From Perilla frutescens (lineage: Eukaryota > Streptophyta > Magnoliopsida > Lamiales > Lamiaceae): DNA of 64,000 nucleotides. Below are positions 35,853-47,567 of the stretch, one piece after another. Within the stretch, counting starts at the first letter, position 1. Every line of letters begins with the position of its first letter. Location of the stretch: positions 3,919,001-3,983,000 of the forward strand of contig BRKX01000010.1 of NCBI GenBank assembly GCA_026008535.1, given 5' to 3'. The notes beneath the pieces were generated by a model, which worked only from the letters and a program-made list of their open reading frames with translations, was not told the origin of the DNA and did no database searches. The position numbers and the translations under genes were made by a program.

Positions 35853-37765
35853 TGCAATTCTTTGATTTAGAAAATTATTAGTTTAATATGTTTTTAATTG
35901 TCCACTGTTTATGTTTATTATGATATGAACGATTTTATTTTTTTTTAATAATTATGCTCTGTTTATGTGTTTTCTGTTATATGTTCAGTTGTATTTTTTA
36001 AAAAAAAAATATTTGTGATAAAAAATTTAAATATATAAAACGTGGGTTCAATAAACCTTAATGTTAAACTATAACCATAATCAAACATAAAATCCAATAC
36101 ATAATAACCAAGACATAAAGAAAAATTGTCCAAATGAATACAAATCCAAAATGCAAAACTTAAATTGTCTGAATAAAAAACTTTTCAAAATAGATTAACT
36201 TCATATGACTGAACTACTCCTTCTTCACATTCCTTTTCTGCCTTTTCTTCAATGCATTTGATGAAAACTCGTCAATCAATTTCCGATTTGTTTCATCCTC
36301 ATTCATGAGATCAGCTGAATTTTTTCTGTCAGTTGTTGATTTCATTGTTGGCGGTGTCTCCAATGCATCACATATATAAACAACCTGAAAAAATGTAAAA
36401 ACCATTATATTTTATTACATATGAATTATACGTATAAAGACATTAATTTTTTTTATAAATGCAGTACCTCATCACCATCTTCATGCATCATTCTCTTCCC
36501 CTTTGATCTTCTAACACTCTCCTGTAAAATATAAAGTTTTCGTTAATTAGACATGTAAATTTGTTTCAAGTATTTATAAAAATCTGGTGTTAAATAATTT
36601 TTTCCTATATAACTTGCCTCAATCAATGTCCTCTTCTTATCGTCGGTTGTAACCTTAACAACTATGAAAGGTCCTTTCATTTTTTCATGCATGACTATTA
36701 TTTTGAAAAAGCCTTTTGCACCCACAATTTGATCAATTTCAGTAGGTTGTATATCAAGAACTTGATCCTGCCAAAAAAAAATTGTTAACTTTTTATTCGA
36801 TTAAATAGGAAAAAATATAATTTTTTTACTCACTTCTGCTGGTTTTTTTCCAATTAATTCCAATCCTTGAATATCCCACATATCAAGTATTGTTTCTTCA
36901 GTTCCATCGCCAACTTTAACATCCAATTTGTATCTGCATATGTCAAAATACTATAATGTTAGTTAATTCTTAAAAATTTTAAATCATTATAGAATTTAAA
37001 TTATATATTTAATAATAACCTTGATTTTCCACATATGTCAAATGTTTGACATTGTTCACAAAAAAACTTCTGCTCATCTTGTGGTTGCAATTCTTTCAAA
37101 CATTCCTTGCATGCAAGGAATGAAAATCTATTACTTGACTCAATGCTTTTAATAGTGTCGTGAATCCAGAACTCTCCAATCTGTTTTTTGTTATATGATA
37201 TGTTAAAATTAATCAATGAACTAATTAAATCAAGTTGTATTAATATTGACCTGTTTATCATCTATCACTTGCTGAATTGTTTTTTCGATGACCACGTCAT
37301 CTATGTTTCCATCAACTGATTTTAAAGATGACATAGGCTCTTCCGTGGAATCAACCTGAAAGAAAAACATGATACACAAAAAATATAAAATAAAGTTTAT
37401 ATATATAAATTTGAATATAATTTTTTTAAATAATGAACACGAATTTTCTGAACAGACCATCTCTTCAGCATTTTCTGCTCCAATTTTGAAAAATGAGCCT
37501 TCCTCCTGCATCGATCAAACAACTTATTCCATTAAAAAAATATATTTATCTAATTAAATAATTACATTGTTAGTTATTTTATAATTTACCTCAATCGAAA
37601 ATCTCTTTCCACAAACTTTTTCAATTATTACCCTATCACAACAAATTCTAGCTACACTGAAAGATCCAGTGTAATTGCTAGTTTGTCCAGGCTGTACACT
37701 TATGTTAAACAATGCTTTTCTGTTTGCTACCCTCTCAATTCCTTCTGGAATTTCATCAATCCTTC

Positions 37766-40700
37766 TGTAACACCCCAGAATTTCGATTAAGGTTTAGAGG
37801 ATTCTTAATAATAATTAAGAAGTTAAGGAAGAAAATTAGTTAAGGTTAATTGAGGTCACATGTCAGTCACGACTTTAAGGGTCAGTTTTCGTGAAAATCA
37901 TCTTTTCGGAAAATTTGATCTTAATTCTTTTATGGCCATTCGTGGTCTCGTTAGAAAGGTTTTAACTTAAGGAGTATACCGGTGTTTTCGAATTTTAATT
38001 CTGAAGTCAATGGAGTTCCCGGTGATGAAAAACGTATTTAAAGGATGAATGAATAGTAACTTTTGCGTGCGTTCGTGTTTTGAGAAATTTACGAAATCCT
38101 CCTCGTTGATCCGAGTCTAGTTCTGTCAGGCCCCTCTTATGGGAAATGACCCAAGGATTCCGTTGGCGTTCACCGATTACCATTCTGAGGTCAATCGAAC
38201 GCTCGGGAGCAAAATCTGTCAGTCTGAGTGAATAGTAAAAAGTAATTCCAAAAAGGGAATCTTTGCTCGTCTTTCTTCAGACGACCCCGTCTTTTTCACA
38301 AATCAAGTTGGTTCACTAGTATTCGAGCCAACGAGTCTCCCGGTATTTTTAGATTTCATGTCTGAGGTCATTTGGACCTCGACATCGAATAAAGCAGCTT
38401 TTAACCGAACCCGGGGTAACTTTTGCAGTATTCTTGCACTGAAGTAGCTTCCCTTGGAAGCCAAAGCTTTTCCTATAAATAAAGCATCACCCCTTTCACT
38501 TTTTCCACACCAATTTCACCCATTCCTCATTTCTAGAGAGTGGGAAAGGTTGTGAGAGCCGAGAAAGTTCTGTCGAAGTAAAAAACGTTCTTCGTGAGTG
38601 TTCTGCAAGACGACGAGCGGAGTGGCGTGGAAGAGATGCGGTGAGGGAAGGTGCTAGGGGCGCCGTTGGGTTGTAGCGGGCGGCACTGCCGCCGTTGCAA
38701 CTCGACGAGACGCCGAGCTAGTCACCTTCCTTCGACGCACCTAACCCCGTCCATTCTTATTCGTCGGTCTCGATCTCCATTTCTTTTTCCGTCTTTAAAT
38801 TCCGCATTTACTTTCCGTTCTTCGCGTTTTTCATTATTGCTCGTTTACCTTCCGTCTAAGTTATATTTCAGTTTTTATTGAAGTTCCAAGTTAATAACGT
38901 TACGTTATATTTCTCGCGTTATTCCTATTGTTATTATTCTTGAGATTAGCCTCGTTTATTCCGTTTAAATTCCGTTCGAGCTATATTTAAAGATTTCGTC
39001 GTTATTCTAAATATTTAAAGAGGATTATCGTGTTTATGCCGTTATAATGCCAAAATTCTTTTTAAGTTGAGGCATGTTGTTGCATGATAAATTCAAGTAC
39101 GTTGTTTTTAAGAAATTTCGGGTTAAGTGTTTTTCATGTTCTTCGTGTTCGCCGAAAGAATCAACGAACATGAAGAACCCAGTTGAAGATCGCCCAGAAA
39201 GAGAGAGAAACCAGGTCCCGCGACCGCGGGGGGTGCGCGGCCGCGCGACATCCCCCTCGGCCCAGAACCCCGCGGGCGCGGAAGGTGCGCGGGCGCGGGG
39301 CTGTGCGGGCGCGCGGGGTGCTCCCCCGTGTCGTCTGACGCTGGTCCTTCCATCTTTTCGAGTTTTTCTTCGAGTCATGTTTTTCCGAGTAATTCTCAAA
39401 GTTTAAATTAAGAAGATTTTCAAGCTTTCTCCGATTTATTTCGAGAAAATCATTCAAGTTCTTTTCCGTCTAAAAATTGAGAAATCAAGTCGAGAAGTTC
39501 CTTAAAATAAAATAAATCCTTTTCAGACCCTTATTAAGTCAAAGTCGTGCTATCCATGTTAAGTCCTAGCTAAGGGAATATTAGTTGGATGTTATTTAAT
39601 ATCGTGTTATTAGAAATCTTCGAAGGAGGCTTCTAAGTCGACGATTCGACTTTTGTAGGAGGAATCGAGCCTCGGAGGGATATTAAGGGAGATCACCAGC
39701 TCGTTGCCTCATCTTCCGTTCCGTAACCAAGGTGGGTAAATCTATACTTATCTAAAGTTTGAGCTAATAAGCTCTAGAAGCATGTTAGGGCAAATGAGAT
39801 ATCCAATAAAGTGTTTTTGCTCAGCCTGATTGATCTCTGTACAAGAAAGGAAGAAAGGAAGATATTATGCTTTACTTGAGCTCTCAAGCATGTTAGAAAT
39901 AATAGGACTACTAAAATATAGTTTGTGCTTAGCATGAGATGTTTGAATTATCTTTAGCCCCGATTCGTACCTGTTTACGTGCTTCTCCTGTAATTTAATG
40001 TTATGCTTGTTAAGTTCGCAGAATTAAGAGTTAAGGTTTGCCTTGTTAGGGTAGCATTAACCCTTTATAGGCCGAGATCAAGTAGTATTAAAGGATTAGC
40101 ATTAGACATTGTTCTAAGCTTGGTATTGCTAGCAAGGGTAGGGAAGGAAGGAACTTAGCTTTTCACTTAAGCAGGATATGAGCTCGGAATCATTAAGGGA
40201 GTCACTGCTGGGTTTCTCCCTCGCAAACTCGTTCGGATATTTGAGGAACCCCTCTTCTATCCCATGGCATGTCTAAGGGTACAGTTGACGACAGGTTTGA
40301 GCTAAGGTTGGGCCCAAAAGTAAAGAAAAGGTTTTGCGGATATGGAGAGGGCTTTTGCGTTTTGCTCTCCATATACCGCCAGTTCATTGTTGGATATTTC
40401 TCAAGTTATTAAAGAAGCTTTCATTAAAAACCCACTGAGTACATTAGTGCTCACGCCCTCTTTTTCAAATGTTTTCAGGTTGAGATGCCGAGGATGATGG
40501 TGGCTGTGGATGTGGGTTGGCTGCCAAGATTGTTTTGCTATTATATAAGTTTCTTTGAAATCCCATTATGTGTTCTGCTACTCTGATTAACTCTTTCTAA
40601 ATTCCCTTCAAGGTTCTATTATGGTTATTCGAGATTCTAAGAATATTTCCAGACGATTACATATATATAAGACGCATATTAAGTTTATTTTCGCTTTCCG

Positions 40701-40940
40701 AGTATGTTTTCCTTTCGCCTATAAAAGAGCCTATGCTTGTTGGTATCTAATTAGTTAGCCGTTTTATTCCGCTAAAGCATGTTTCCTTCTTAATCAAGTA
40801 AACCCGAGTATCATCAACTATCTTCAAAGCGTACCTTTATTCTTAAACTTCTTCGTTAATCTTCTGACTTTACTCGTCAAATCCCTTAATAACACCCCGT
40901 CCCCATTCGTTAATCACTATCTCGGGACCAGGCTGTTACA
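37766..40940 (+). mobile_element. Solo LTR (3.2 kb) nested in the Helitron RPA gene
   Basis: Begins TGTAACACCCCAGAATTTCG and ends ...GGGACCAGGCTGTTACA, flanked by a perfect CCTTC duplication (37761-37765 and 40941-40945). There are no internal genes or primer site. It shares blocks, including CCCACTGAGTACATTAGTGC (40430), with the LTRs at 9727-12165 and, inverted, 53282-56279, and is closest to the latter. It contains a GC-rich patch at 39205-39335 that is unlike the rest of the window. Removing it and one TSD copy gives a continuous RPA exon. Short open frames inside have no protein features. Confidence 0.9.
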
Positions 40941-41932
40941 CCTTCGACCCTGTAAAATAGATGTAGTTAATATTAAAACATTGTAATATTTTTTTTTTAA
41001 AATAACAATTTTTACCTCACTCAATTCTGAAGCTGTTTTTCCAAGAAGAGCGGTACTTTCTTTATCCCACAAAAGGAGTGTCGTCGTTCCAGTTTGATCA
41101 ACCACTCTTACTGTTAATTTGTATCTGTAATATAAAATTTATAATTTAGAAAATAAATATTTTAACAGAATATTAGATTTAAATTTATTTAAATTCACCT
41201 TAGTCTTCCTGCAATGTCATAGCATTTACATTTTTCACAGAAAAATTCAGTACCACTTATTTTCAGTTTCTTCTGACATCTCTTGCATGCCAAGTATGAC
41301 CAGTCTCCTCTTGTCTCTACACAAAAAATACTTGCATATATCCAAAAATTCCCAGTCTGAAACAAAAACATATTAGATATTTTGTTTCTCAAATTGTCTA
41401 TATTAAAATGATCTTATAAAAATTCATAATACCTTTCCCTCTGAGAGAATTTCAGATATAGTTTTCAACTGAAAATCACCTTCTTTTATTTCATCATTCA
41501 AACTCCTTGTTGATGATGATGTCAAAGTAGAAATTGTACTTGATCTCACTTTTCCAGTAGTGAGATAACTGTAAATATGTAAAACAAAAAATTTAAAGAA
41601 AAATTCGTACATGAAGTATAATTTAAAAGTGCATATTGCAAAATATGATTTTAAATTAATTATGTTACCTTTAAATAAACTCTCTTATATCCTCCAGCTT
41701 CTGATCAGTCAATATCTTTGTAACATTAAATAATGTTGAGACTCTAACCTCACCTATTGTGATATAAAATTAATATAGTGAGTATAATGCAATAAAATAT
41801 ACAACATAAAATGTAAATAACATGTGCGTGCAATTTTTTTGCTGGATTTTAAGAGAAAAATATAGAAGCCATAATAAGCTGAAATGGTGTATCAAACCTA
41901 ATTCCCTAAGTACGAAAATTATACAGAAAAAC

Positions 41933-42117
41933 ATATGGGCCAGAATATGTTAGGCCAAAATTATTGAAATCTCAGAGTTAATGTTGAATTGTGACCCAAA
42001 TAATAAGTATTCTGTTAATAAATAAGTTATCCATCATTAAATGGGTCAAAATATGTTGGGCCAAAATAATTGATTTTTCAGTATTAATGTTGAATTGTGG
42101 CCCAAATAATAAGTTTT
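41933..42117. repeat. Tandem repeat in an RPA-gene intron
   Basis: A unit of about 68 bp containing GGCCAAAAT, TTAATGTTGAATTGTG and CCCAAATAATAAG is repeated with a period of about 117 bp (41933-42000 and 42050-42117). Noncoding. Confidence 0.6.
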
Positions 42118-43479
42118 CTGTTAATACTTACATTTTAAATTTTTATTTCTCATTTTAGTAATACGGATGTTGCAATATAATTACCACCTGATCCGTGGAA
42201 TTCTTCTAATACATTAAGCCATATTATGTCTAATTACAACCTATGTATTTATAACTTTATGTGGCATGAATCTGTAAACCTATGTATTTCTAACTTTTAA
42301 TTGTAAAATATATTAATAAAAAGACATGTAAACCATTTGAATGAAATATATTACTTCATAATATTGTGTGGCGTGAATCTGTAATCTAATCTCATCCTAT
42401 GTATTTATAACTTTTAATTGTCTAATTGGCCTAGTTCCAACGTACTGAAAAACATACATACAAATGAAAAACATACGTACACTAAAATTATAAAAGTACA
42501 CTAATTAATAAATAAGTTCTGCATCATAATTTTTTTTTTATTCCAGCAAAAAAAAAACAAACATTAAAAAACATACAACAAAGAAAAGGTCTAAAAATAC
42601 CTCTAAAAATAGATGCTCTGCATAACTGCAGTATAATTCCAACAGGTGCTTCTGGACCAGAATCCAAAAATTTTATCACCTCATCAACATAGTGCTCCCA
42701 AACTGTGCAAGTGATTGTATTCCCCCTACAAATGTGTAACGAAAAACATTAAAAAAAACAAATGTAATAATTTCAAAAACATAAAAAAAAATAAAAGGTC
42801 AACTGTAAAAATCTTACTCCAAGTCTTCAAGCAGTATGTCCGTCAACTTTGTCATCTTCCTATTTATCTCTTTCTGTTGTGGTCTATAGTGAGAAACTAT
42901 AGCACCAATGACATCTGGAAAAAAAAATTAAAAACAGTAATATATTGTTGGGATACATTAATGAATTTCGTTAATTCTGAAAATGCTTACCAAACATTGA
43001 TGAGTCGCCTACATTGTCCATTTGTGCAATGTCTGCAAATCTCTTTAGCTCGAATAAACACTTTGGGAATTCTTCATGAAAAACCTCAAACAATCTTGTA
43101 TGTTTAAATACAATAATTTTATGAATACAGGATGTGGTCCTGTATTTCATAATATTCATCCCGATCACAAAATCTATGAGTGCGTACACGCTGCCTTCAA
43201 TCAGCCGTTGTTTAAATTTTTCAAAATTGGATCCTGGAATTGTGACATGAATTCTTTCAGCCTACAAAAAAAGAAAAAAACGTTTATTTGTCAGATTATT
43301 TGAGTTCAAAATTTTTTGGAGAAAATTGCGCTAAACATTGTCATTACCTGACGATCATGGAAAATACATTCCATTCCACCAGAATTGAAATTCTCGTAGC
43401 ATCTTATCAGTCGCAGTTCGAGACCGAATGTACTTCTTCCTGGTTTGAGCATGTCGATAGTTCCAAACACTGGAGCCAT

Positions 43480-44176
43480 TACTTGCTGCCTTGCGGACGT
43501 TGGTTTTGAAATTTCTCGAAATTTGCAGAATTAAGTTACTATGATCGTTGAAAATTTTTGTGAGAAAATATTTGACATGCAGCATGAGAAGTGAACTGCA
43601 GTTTGCAAATGTATCAATTTCACTATTTCTCGCTTATTTTTTTTTAATGGTTACAAACATAGTGGGGAAGTGGGTATTTCTTTAGTGGGGCAGTTAATGA
43701 TTTTATATTCTACAAAACTTTTATTTATTATTTTCGATATTACTATTATCACAATGTATTTAATCTATCTGAAAATGATTACATATTTTCACAATTTATT
43801 TTCGTGCTCAACTATTATTTTCACAATATAAATTTATTTTCTTTAAAAATTAATCTGAGTCATAAATTATAAATTTTACAATGCGTAAATCTACTTAAAA
43901 TAATATAATTTGAATGAAATTCTATTAGCATTAAACATTTTATTTTGTGAAAAAAAAAACTTTACATACAAAAATTTAAAATAGTTATGGAAGAAAATGC
44001 AAATGTAGGTAAGCACACGTTCAGTTGCATTTTTAAATTAAAAATTAAATGCAAATTATATACATGGCAGAAAAAAAGCAGAATAAATAATTGCCCTCAT
44101 TTACATTTAATATTGCAAAATTGCCATCAATTTGGAGGAAAAATCAGATTTTTTCTACTTTTATATATAGTATAGA
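43480..44176 (-). promoter_or_regulatory. Helitron 5' region upstream of the RPA-like gene
   Basis: About 700 bp of AT-rich noncoding sequence from the RPA-like start codon to the Helitron 5' end (TC at 44176-44175 on the minus strand). It must contain the RPA-like promoter if the gene was ever expressed; no element can be pinned down. No other gene is seen. Confidence 0.55.
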
Positions 44177-44446
44177 TTTGAGAGGATATATCAATTGGAA
44201 AGTTATGGTTGAAATGGTCAAAGTCGGAAACTTCCAATCAGGGTCGGTTTGTCCTTATGGAGACATGTCCCATTCAGTAAGAAATAATTTGAATGGAATT
44301 GTGAGAAATTAAGTTCAATTCCACGCGTTTTCACAAGAAAAATAGTTGGATACACATGAAGAGAGAGGTCGTTAATTATATATAAAATGGAGATGAGAAG
44401 CCAGTGCTTGTAGAGTTGGTTGTACGCATTCATAAACTACATAAAT
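44177..44446 (+). promoter_or_regulatory. CRK proximal promoter and leader, truncated by the Helitron
   Basis: Between the Helitron end and the kinase ATG there are only 270 bp. A TATA box (TATATAAAA, 44379-44387) lies about 60 bp before the ATG, and a W-box core (TTGACC on the minus strand, 44216-44221) lies upstream. W-boxes bind WRKY factors that commonly control CRK genes. Anything further upstream is now Helitron sequence; before that insertion, 15047 and leftward adjoined 44177. Confidence 0.6.
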
Positions 44447-47229
44447 ATGATAAGTATTATGAATAATCATGAAAGATTAGTGGTTGTTGGGTTTGTAATT
44501 TTGTTCATTTGGGCAGGCCAGTTGGCCTTGGGGCAAAACAGCTGTCTAAACAACGGGAATTACACGAGCAACAGCAGTTATGCATTCAATCTGAACAGCA
44601 GTTTCCAAGAATTAGGGTCTAATCTGGACAACAATGGCTTCTACAACGCCTCTGTTGGGCAGAGCACAGATAGAGCCAACTCAATGGTGCTGTGCAGAGG
44701 GGATGTTCAGCTGGACGAATGCCAGGACTGCATACGAGAATCTGCAGATGAGCTTTTAAGATCATGCCCCTTTCAAAAGCAGGCTATTCGTTGGGATGAA
44801 CGCTGCATGCTCCGATTCTCTAACGCTACAATTTTTGGATCCATGGAGACTAGCCCCATGTGGTATTGGTGGAACCCAAATAACGCCACGAGTCCCGACC
44901 AGTTTGAGGAGAATGTGAGAGGTCTGCTTGATCAACTCCGTAACCAGGCTGCTTCTGGGGGTTCTCTCAGAAAAGTGGCAGCTGGGAATGCAACTGGACC
45001 TGATTTTCAGACCATTTTTGCGCTGCTCCAGTGCACCCCGGATTTGTCTCAAGAAGATTGCACTAGTTGCTTGATTAATGCTATTGCTAATATACCAGCA
45101 TATTGTGATGGGAAGAGAGGGTGTAGAGTGTTATCGCCCAGCTGCTATCTTCGTTTCGAGATCTATTCCTTTTATAATGAAACTAGGCTCCGAGAACTAG
45201 AGCCGGCTGTATCTTCTTCCCCGCCGCCTGTTCCCGTGCCCGTGCCCGTCCTAGATCCGCCTTCTTCCTCATCTGGTAATCATATATACTACATCTCCAC
45301 CTTTATGCTTTCTAATTTGAGTACTGATTAATAAATGATGTGTGTGTTTCCCTCAGCAAGGTTAATCTTTAAATGATGAATAATTAATGGGATATTGAAT
45401 TTTTTGCAGGAAAGGGCGATGGTAATACAATTCAAACTGTTATCATTATTGTGGTTCCAATTGTTTTAAGCCTGATACTAGCTGTTTCTGCCATTATCTG
45501 GTTAAGAAAGAGAAGAGCACAAAAACCAATTGAAAATCACCATGAAAGTAAGTATCTGATCTCTCTCTCTGTGTGTGTTATATAAGTGTGCCTCCGATGA
45601 ATATTCAACGATCTTGTTTTTTTTTTTGGTAAATTTTGAAGGCGTTGAGATTAGCACTGCCGAATCTCTGCAATATGATTTCAGCACGATCAAAACTGCG
45701 ACAAATGATTTCTCTGAGGATAATAAGTTGGGTGAAGGTGGATTCGGCTCCGTTTACAAGGTAATTATTCAATACATATTCCCACCAGAAAGAAAAGAAA
45801 ACATATGACAGTGATAACTTAAGGTGAATACAGAGAAGTAATAAAAGATATATATTTATATTTAAATGTATAACTGTGTGTGTTGTGATATGATATAATT
45901 AGGGAAAACTTTCGAACGGTCAAGAGATTGCCGTGAAGAGGTTGTCCGTGCATTCAGGACAAGGTGATCTGGAATTCAAGAATGAGGTCCTGTTACTAGC
46001 CAAGCTTCAACACAGGAATTTGGTTAGACTCTTGGGTTTTTCCATACAAGGAACCGAGAAGCTTCTCATATACGAATTGGTTCAGAATGCAAGTCTAGAT
46101 CAATTTATATTTGGTAACATTTCTTTCTTCTATTTACTAAAGCTAATTTAACTGCATGGTGATGAACTTATGTCTTCACAATCAATCATCTTAAAATATT
46201 AACCTTGACGTGCGTACGCTGTGATTGGGTTTGTAGACCAAAGGAACCAGTCCCATTTGGATTGGGATAGACGTTACAAGATCATAGGGGGTGTCGCGAG
46301 GGGAATTCTCTACTTACATGAAGATTCAAGACTCAGAATCATTCACCGTGATTTAAAAGCCAGCAATATACTTCTAGACAGAGATATGAATCCTAAAATT
46401 GCGGACTTTGGCATGGCCAGATTATTCTGGCAAGATGAAACTCAAGGAAATACCAGCCGAGTTGTTGGAACATAGTAAGCATATATATATGTTAATTACA
46501 TCGATTTCTATGACTACGTACGGATGCATGTTATTTTTAGTTCCATTTGTTGTCTGACCTTGCAACATGCTTTCACTATATACAGCAAGGTTACTAAAAA
46601 ATTGTATATTGCAGTGGATATATGCCACCTGAATACATAAGACACGGCCAATTCTCAATCAAATCCGATGTCTTCAGCTTTGGAGTTCTGGTTCTGGAAA
46701 TCATTAGCGGGAGAAAAAACAGCAATTTCCGAAGTGGGGAGAACGCAGAGGACCTCTTGACTTTTGTAAGTATATATCGAACATGCATGCTTTAAATAAA
46801 TTCTGGAGAAAATTAGATTGGAACTTAATTATATGATCCAAAATTAATGCTACGCAGGCATGGAAAAACTGGCGCGAAGGAACAGCGGCAAATGTGATGG
46901 ATCCTTTGTTGAGGTCTGGTTCAGGTTCAATGAGTGAAATGGTGAGGTGCATTCATATTGGTTTGCTGTGTGTTCAAGAAAATGCAACGGAGCGGCCCAC
47001 AATGGCTTCAGTTGTTATTATGTTGAGTAGCTCCTCCATAAGCCTTGCTGTACCTTCTGAGCCTGCATTTTATCTTCAAAGCGGTTTTACTTCCCAAACC
47101 TCCCGACTTGATCACCACTGCAATTCCGGAGAAGCTGAGTTGATCATCAACAATTTTCAGAAGCCAGCTGATCAATCAGATCACTCATCCCACAACGATG
47201 TTTCAATCACCGAGTTACATCCACGATGA
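44447..47229 (+). CDS. Cysteine-rich receptor-like protein kinase (CRK, DUF26 RLK)
   Basis: Seven exons: 44447-45275, 45410-45547, 45642-45760, 45903-46113, 46237-46474, 46615-46765 and 46858-47229. All have GT..AG introns and sum to 2058 nt (685 aa plus stop). Order: signal peptide (about 1-30), two DUF26/Gnk2 domains with C-x8-C-x2-C (CRGDVQLDECQDC; CTPDLSQEDCTSC), a Pro-rich linker, one transmembrane helix (about 285-307) with an RKRR stop-transfer, and a Ser/Thr kinase. The kinase has GEGGFGSVYK, the IAVK lysine (about 374), HRDLK (Asp about 471), DFG (about 489) and GTYGYMPPEY, so it looks catalytically complete. The protein should sit in the plasma membrane and signal in stress or immunity; the ligand is unknown. 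ATGs at 44447 and 44459 are both possible starts. It is the only apparently intact gene here. Confidence 0.95.
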
Positions 47230-47567
47230 TTTCCAACTACGTATAGTACTACTATTTACCTACGTACCCTTTTTTAATTTCCCTCATATTGATCAAATGT
47301 TTGTATTTTTCACAGCTTTTATAATTTTCTTCTGTAATATATATCATCATTAGTGATCTATCTTCTTTTAATTTCAATCTCCTATATATTCTTTTTACTG
47401 ATCAATATAGACTATGTTCTGTTATTTTGTACTTCAGAGAGAAAACGACACGCACTGTAAAAAAAAAAAAAAAAAAAAAAGGCTGAAGAAGAAGAAGAAA
47501 AGGCTGATCGAACTGCTCATACGAGAAGTTCAACGAACCAAACTGGTGACGGTCCTAATTAATATAT
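47230..47567 (+). other. CRK 3' flank
   Basis: Noncoding, AT-rich; it should hold the CRK 3' UTR and polyadenylation site. A run of about 22 A's (47459-47480) followed by GAAGAAGAAG lies within it. A precise poly(A) signal is not assigned. TTAATATAT at 47559-47567 is the left target duplicate of the next element. Confidence 0.6.

Larger units (their letters stand above)
32511..36213. other. Helitron interior between the RPA-like and RepHel genes
   Basis: No gene can be assigned. It contains a plus-strand promoter-like patch (32995-33240), a 65-bp direct repeat (34812-34875 and 34957-35022, sharing GATTGAATGTTACTGTT), a 141-bp direct repeat (34341-34481 and 35712-35852), and a perfect hairpin (35353-35377) followed by a short GC-rich stretch (35400-35510). 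The rest is AT-rich. Confidence 0.6.
36214..43479 (-). pseudogene. RPA-like (RPA70) single-strand DNA-binding protein gene of the Helitron, about 16 exons
   Basis: Exon 1 (43479-43348) begins MAPVFGTIDMLKPGRSTFGL. Exons 2 (43261-42991), 3 (42914-42818) and 4 (42725-42601) join in frame and encode two OB-fold-type domains (FVIGMN, FKHTRLFEV; ITCTVWEHYVDEV). Two RPA-C type zinc ribbons follow: CKRCQKKL...CEKCKCYD at 41300-41210 and CKECLKEL...CEQCQTFD at 37115-37035. Each has its own downstream OB strands (LLLWDKES; LDIWDIQG). A basic tail ends at 36214. Breaks: an in-frame TAA at 41671 and a 3.2-kb solo LTR in the exon at 40950/37765. RPA-like proteins are known cargo of plant Helitrons and probably coat displaced single strands. 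A host RPA1 gene is less likely because the locus lies inside the Helitron ends. Confidence 0.85.
15048..44176 (-). mobile_element. Helitron, 29 kb with nested insertions (about 14 kb of its own sequence)
   Basis: On the minus strand the 3' end is a GC-rich hairpin (CCGTGC-AAC-GCACGG) followed after 9 bases by CTAG at 15051-15048, with host T next to it. The 5' end is TCTATACTATATATAAAAG starting at 44176, with host A before it. These are the canonical Helitron ends (5'-TC, 3'-hairpin-CTRR, insertion between A and T, no target duplication). Inside, both hallmark genes lie on the same strand: RPA-like (36214-43479) and Rep-helicase (26979-32510). An Athila element (15241-26786) and a solo LTR (37766-40940) inserted later. 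All its genes are now broken. The upper end lies about 270 bp from the start codon of the CRK gene. Confidence 0.88.

Noticed and set aside
36214..43479. A host RPA1 gene independent of the Helitron
   Set aside because: It lies inside both Helitron ends, on the same strand as RepHel, and has a double ribbon and a nonsense codon; Helitron cargo is the simpler reading.
43480..43585. Open frame antisense/out of frame across RPA exon 1 (43355-43585)
   Set aside because: The real reading is another frame starting at the ATG at 43479, ending at a GT donor and joining in frame to exons 2-4.
44420..44446. A longer CRK reading starting at 44420
   Set aside because: That position is TTG, not ATG. The first ATG in frame is 44447.
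47459..47480. Poly(A) run after the CRK gene as evidence for a retroposed gene copy
   Set aside because: The CRK has six introns with good splice sites, so it is not a retrocopy; the A-run is a chance or LINE/SINE-type tract.
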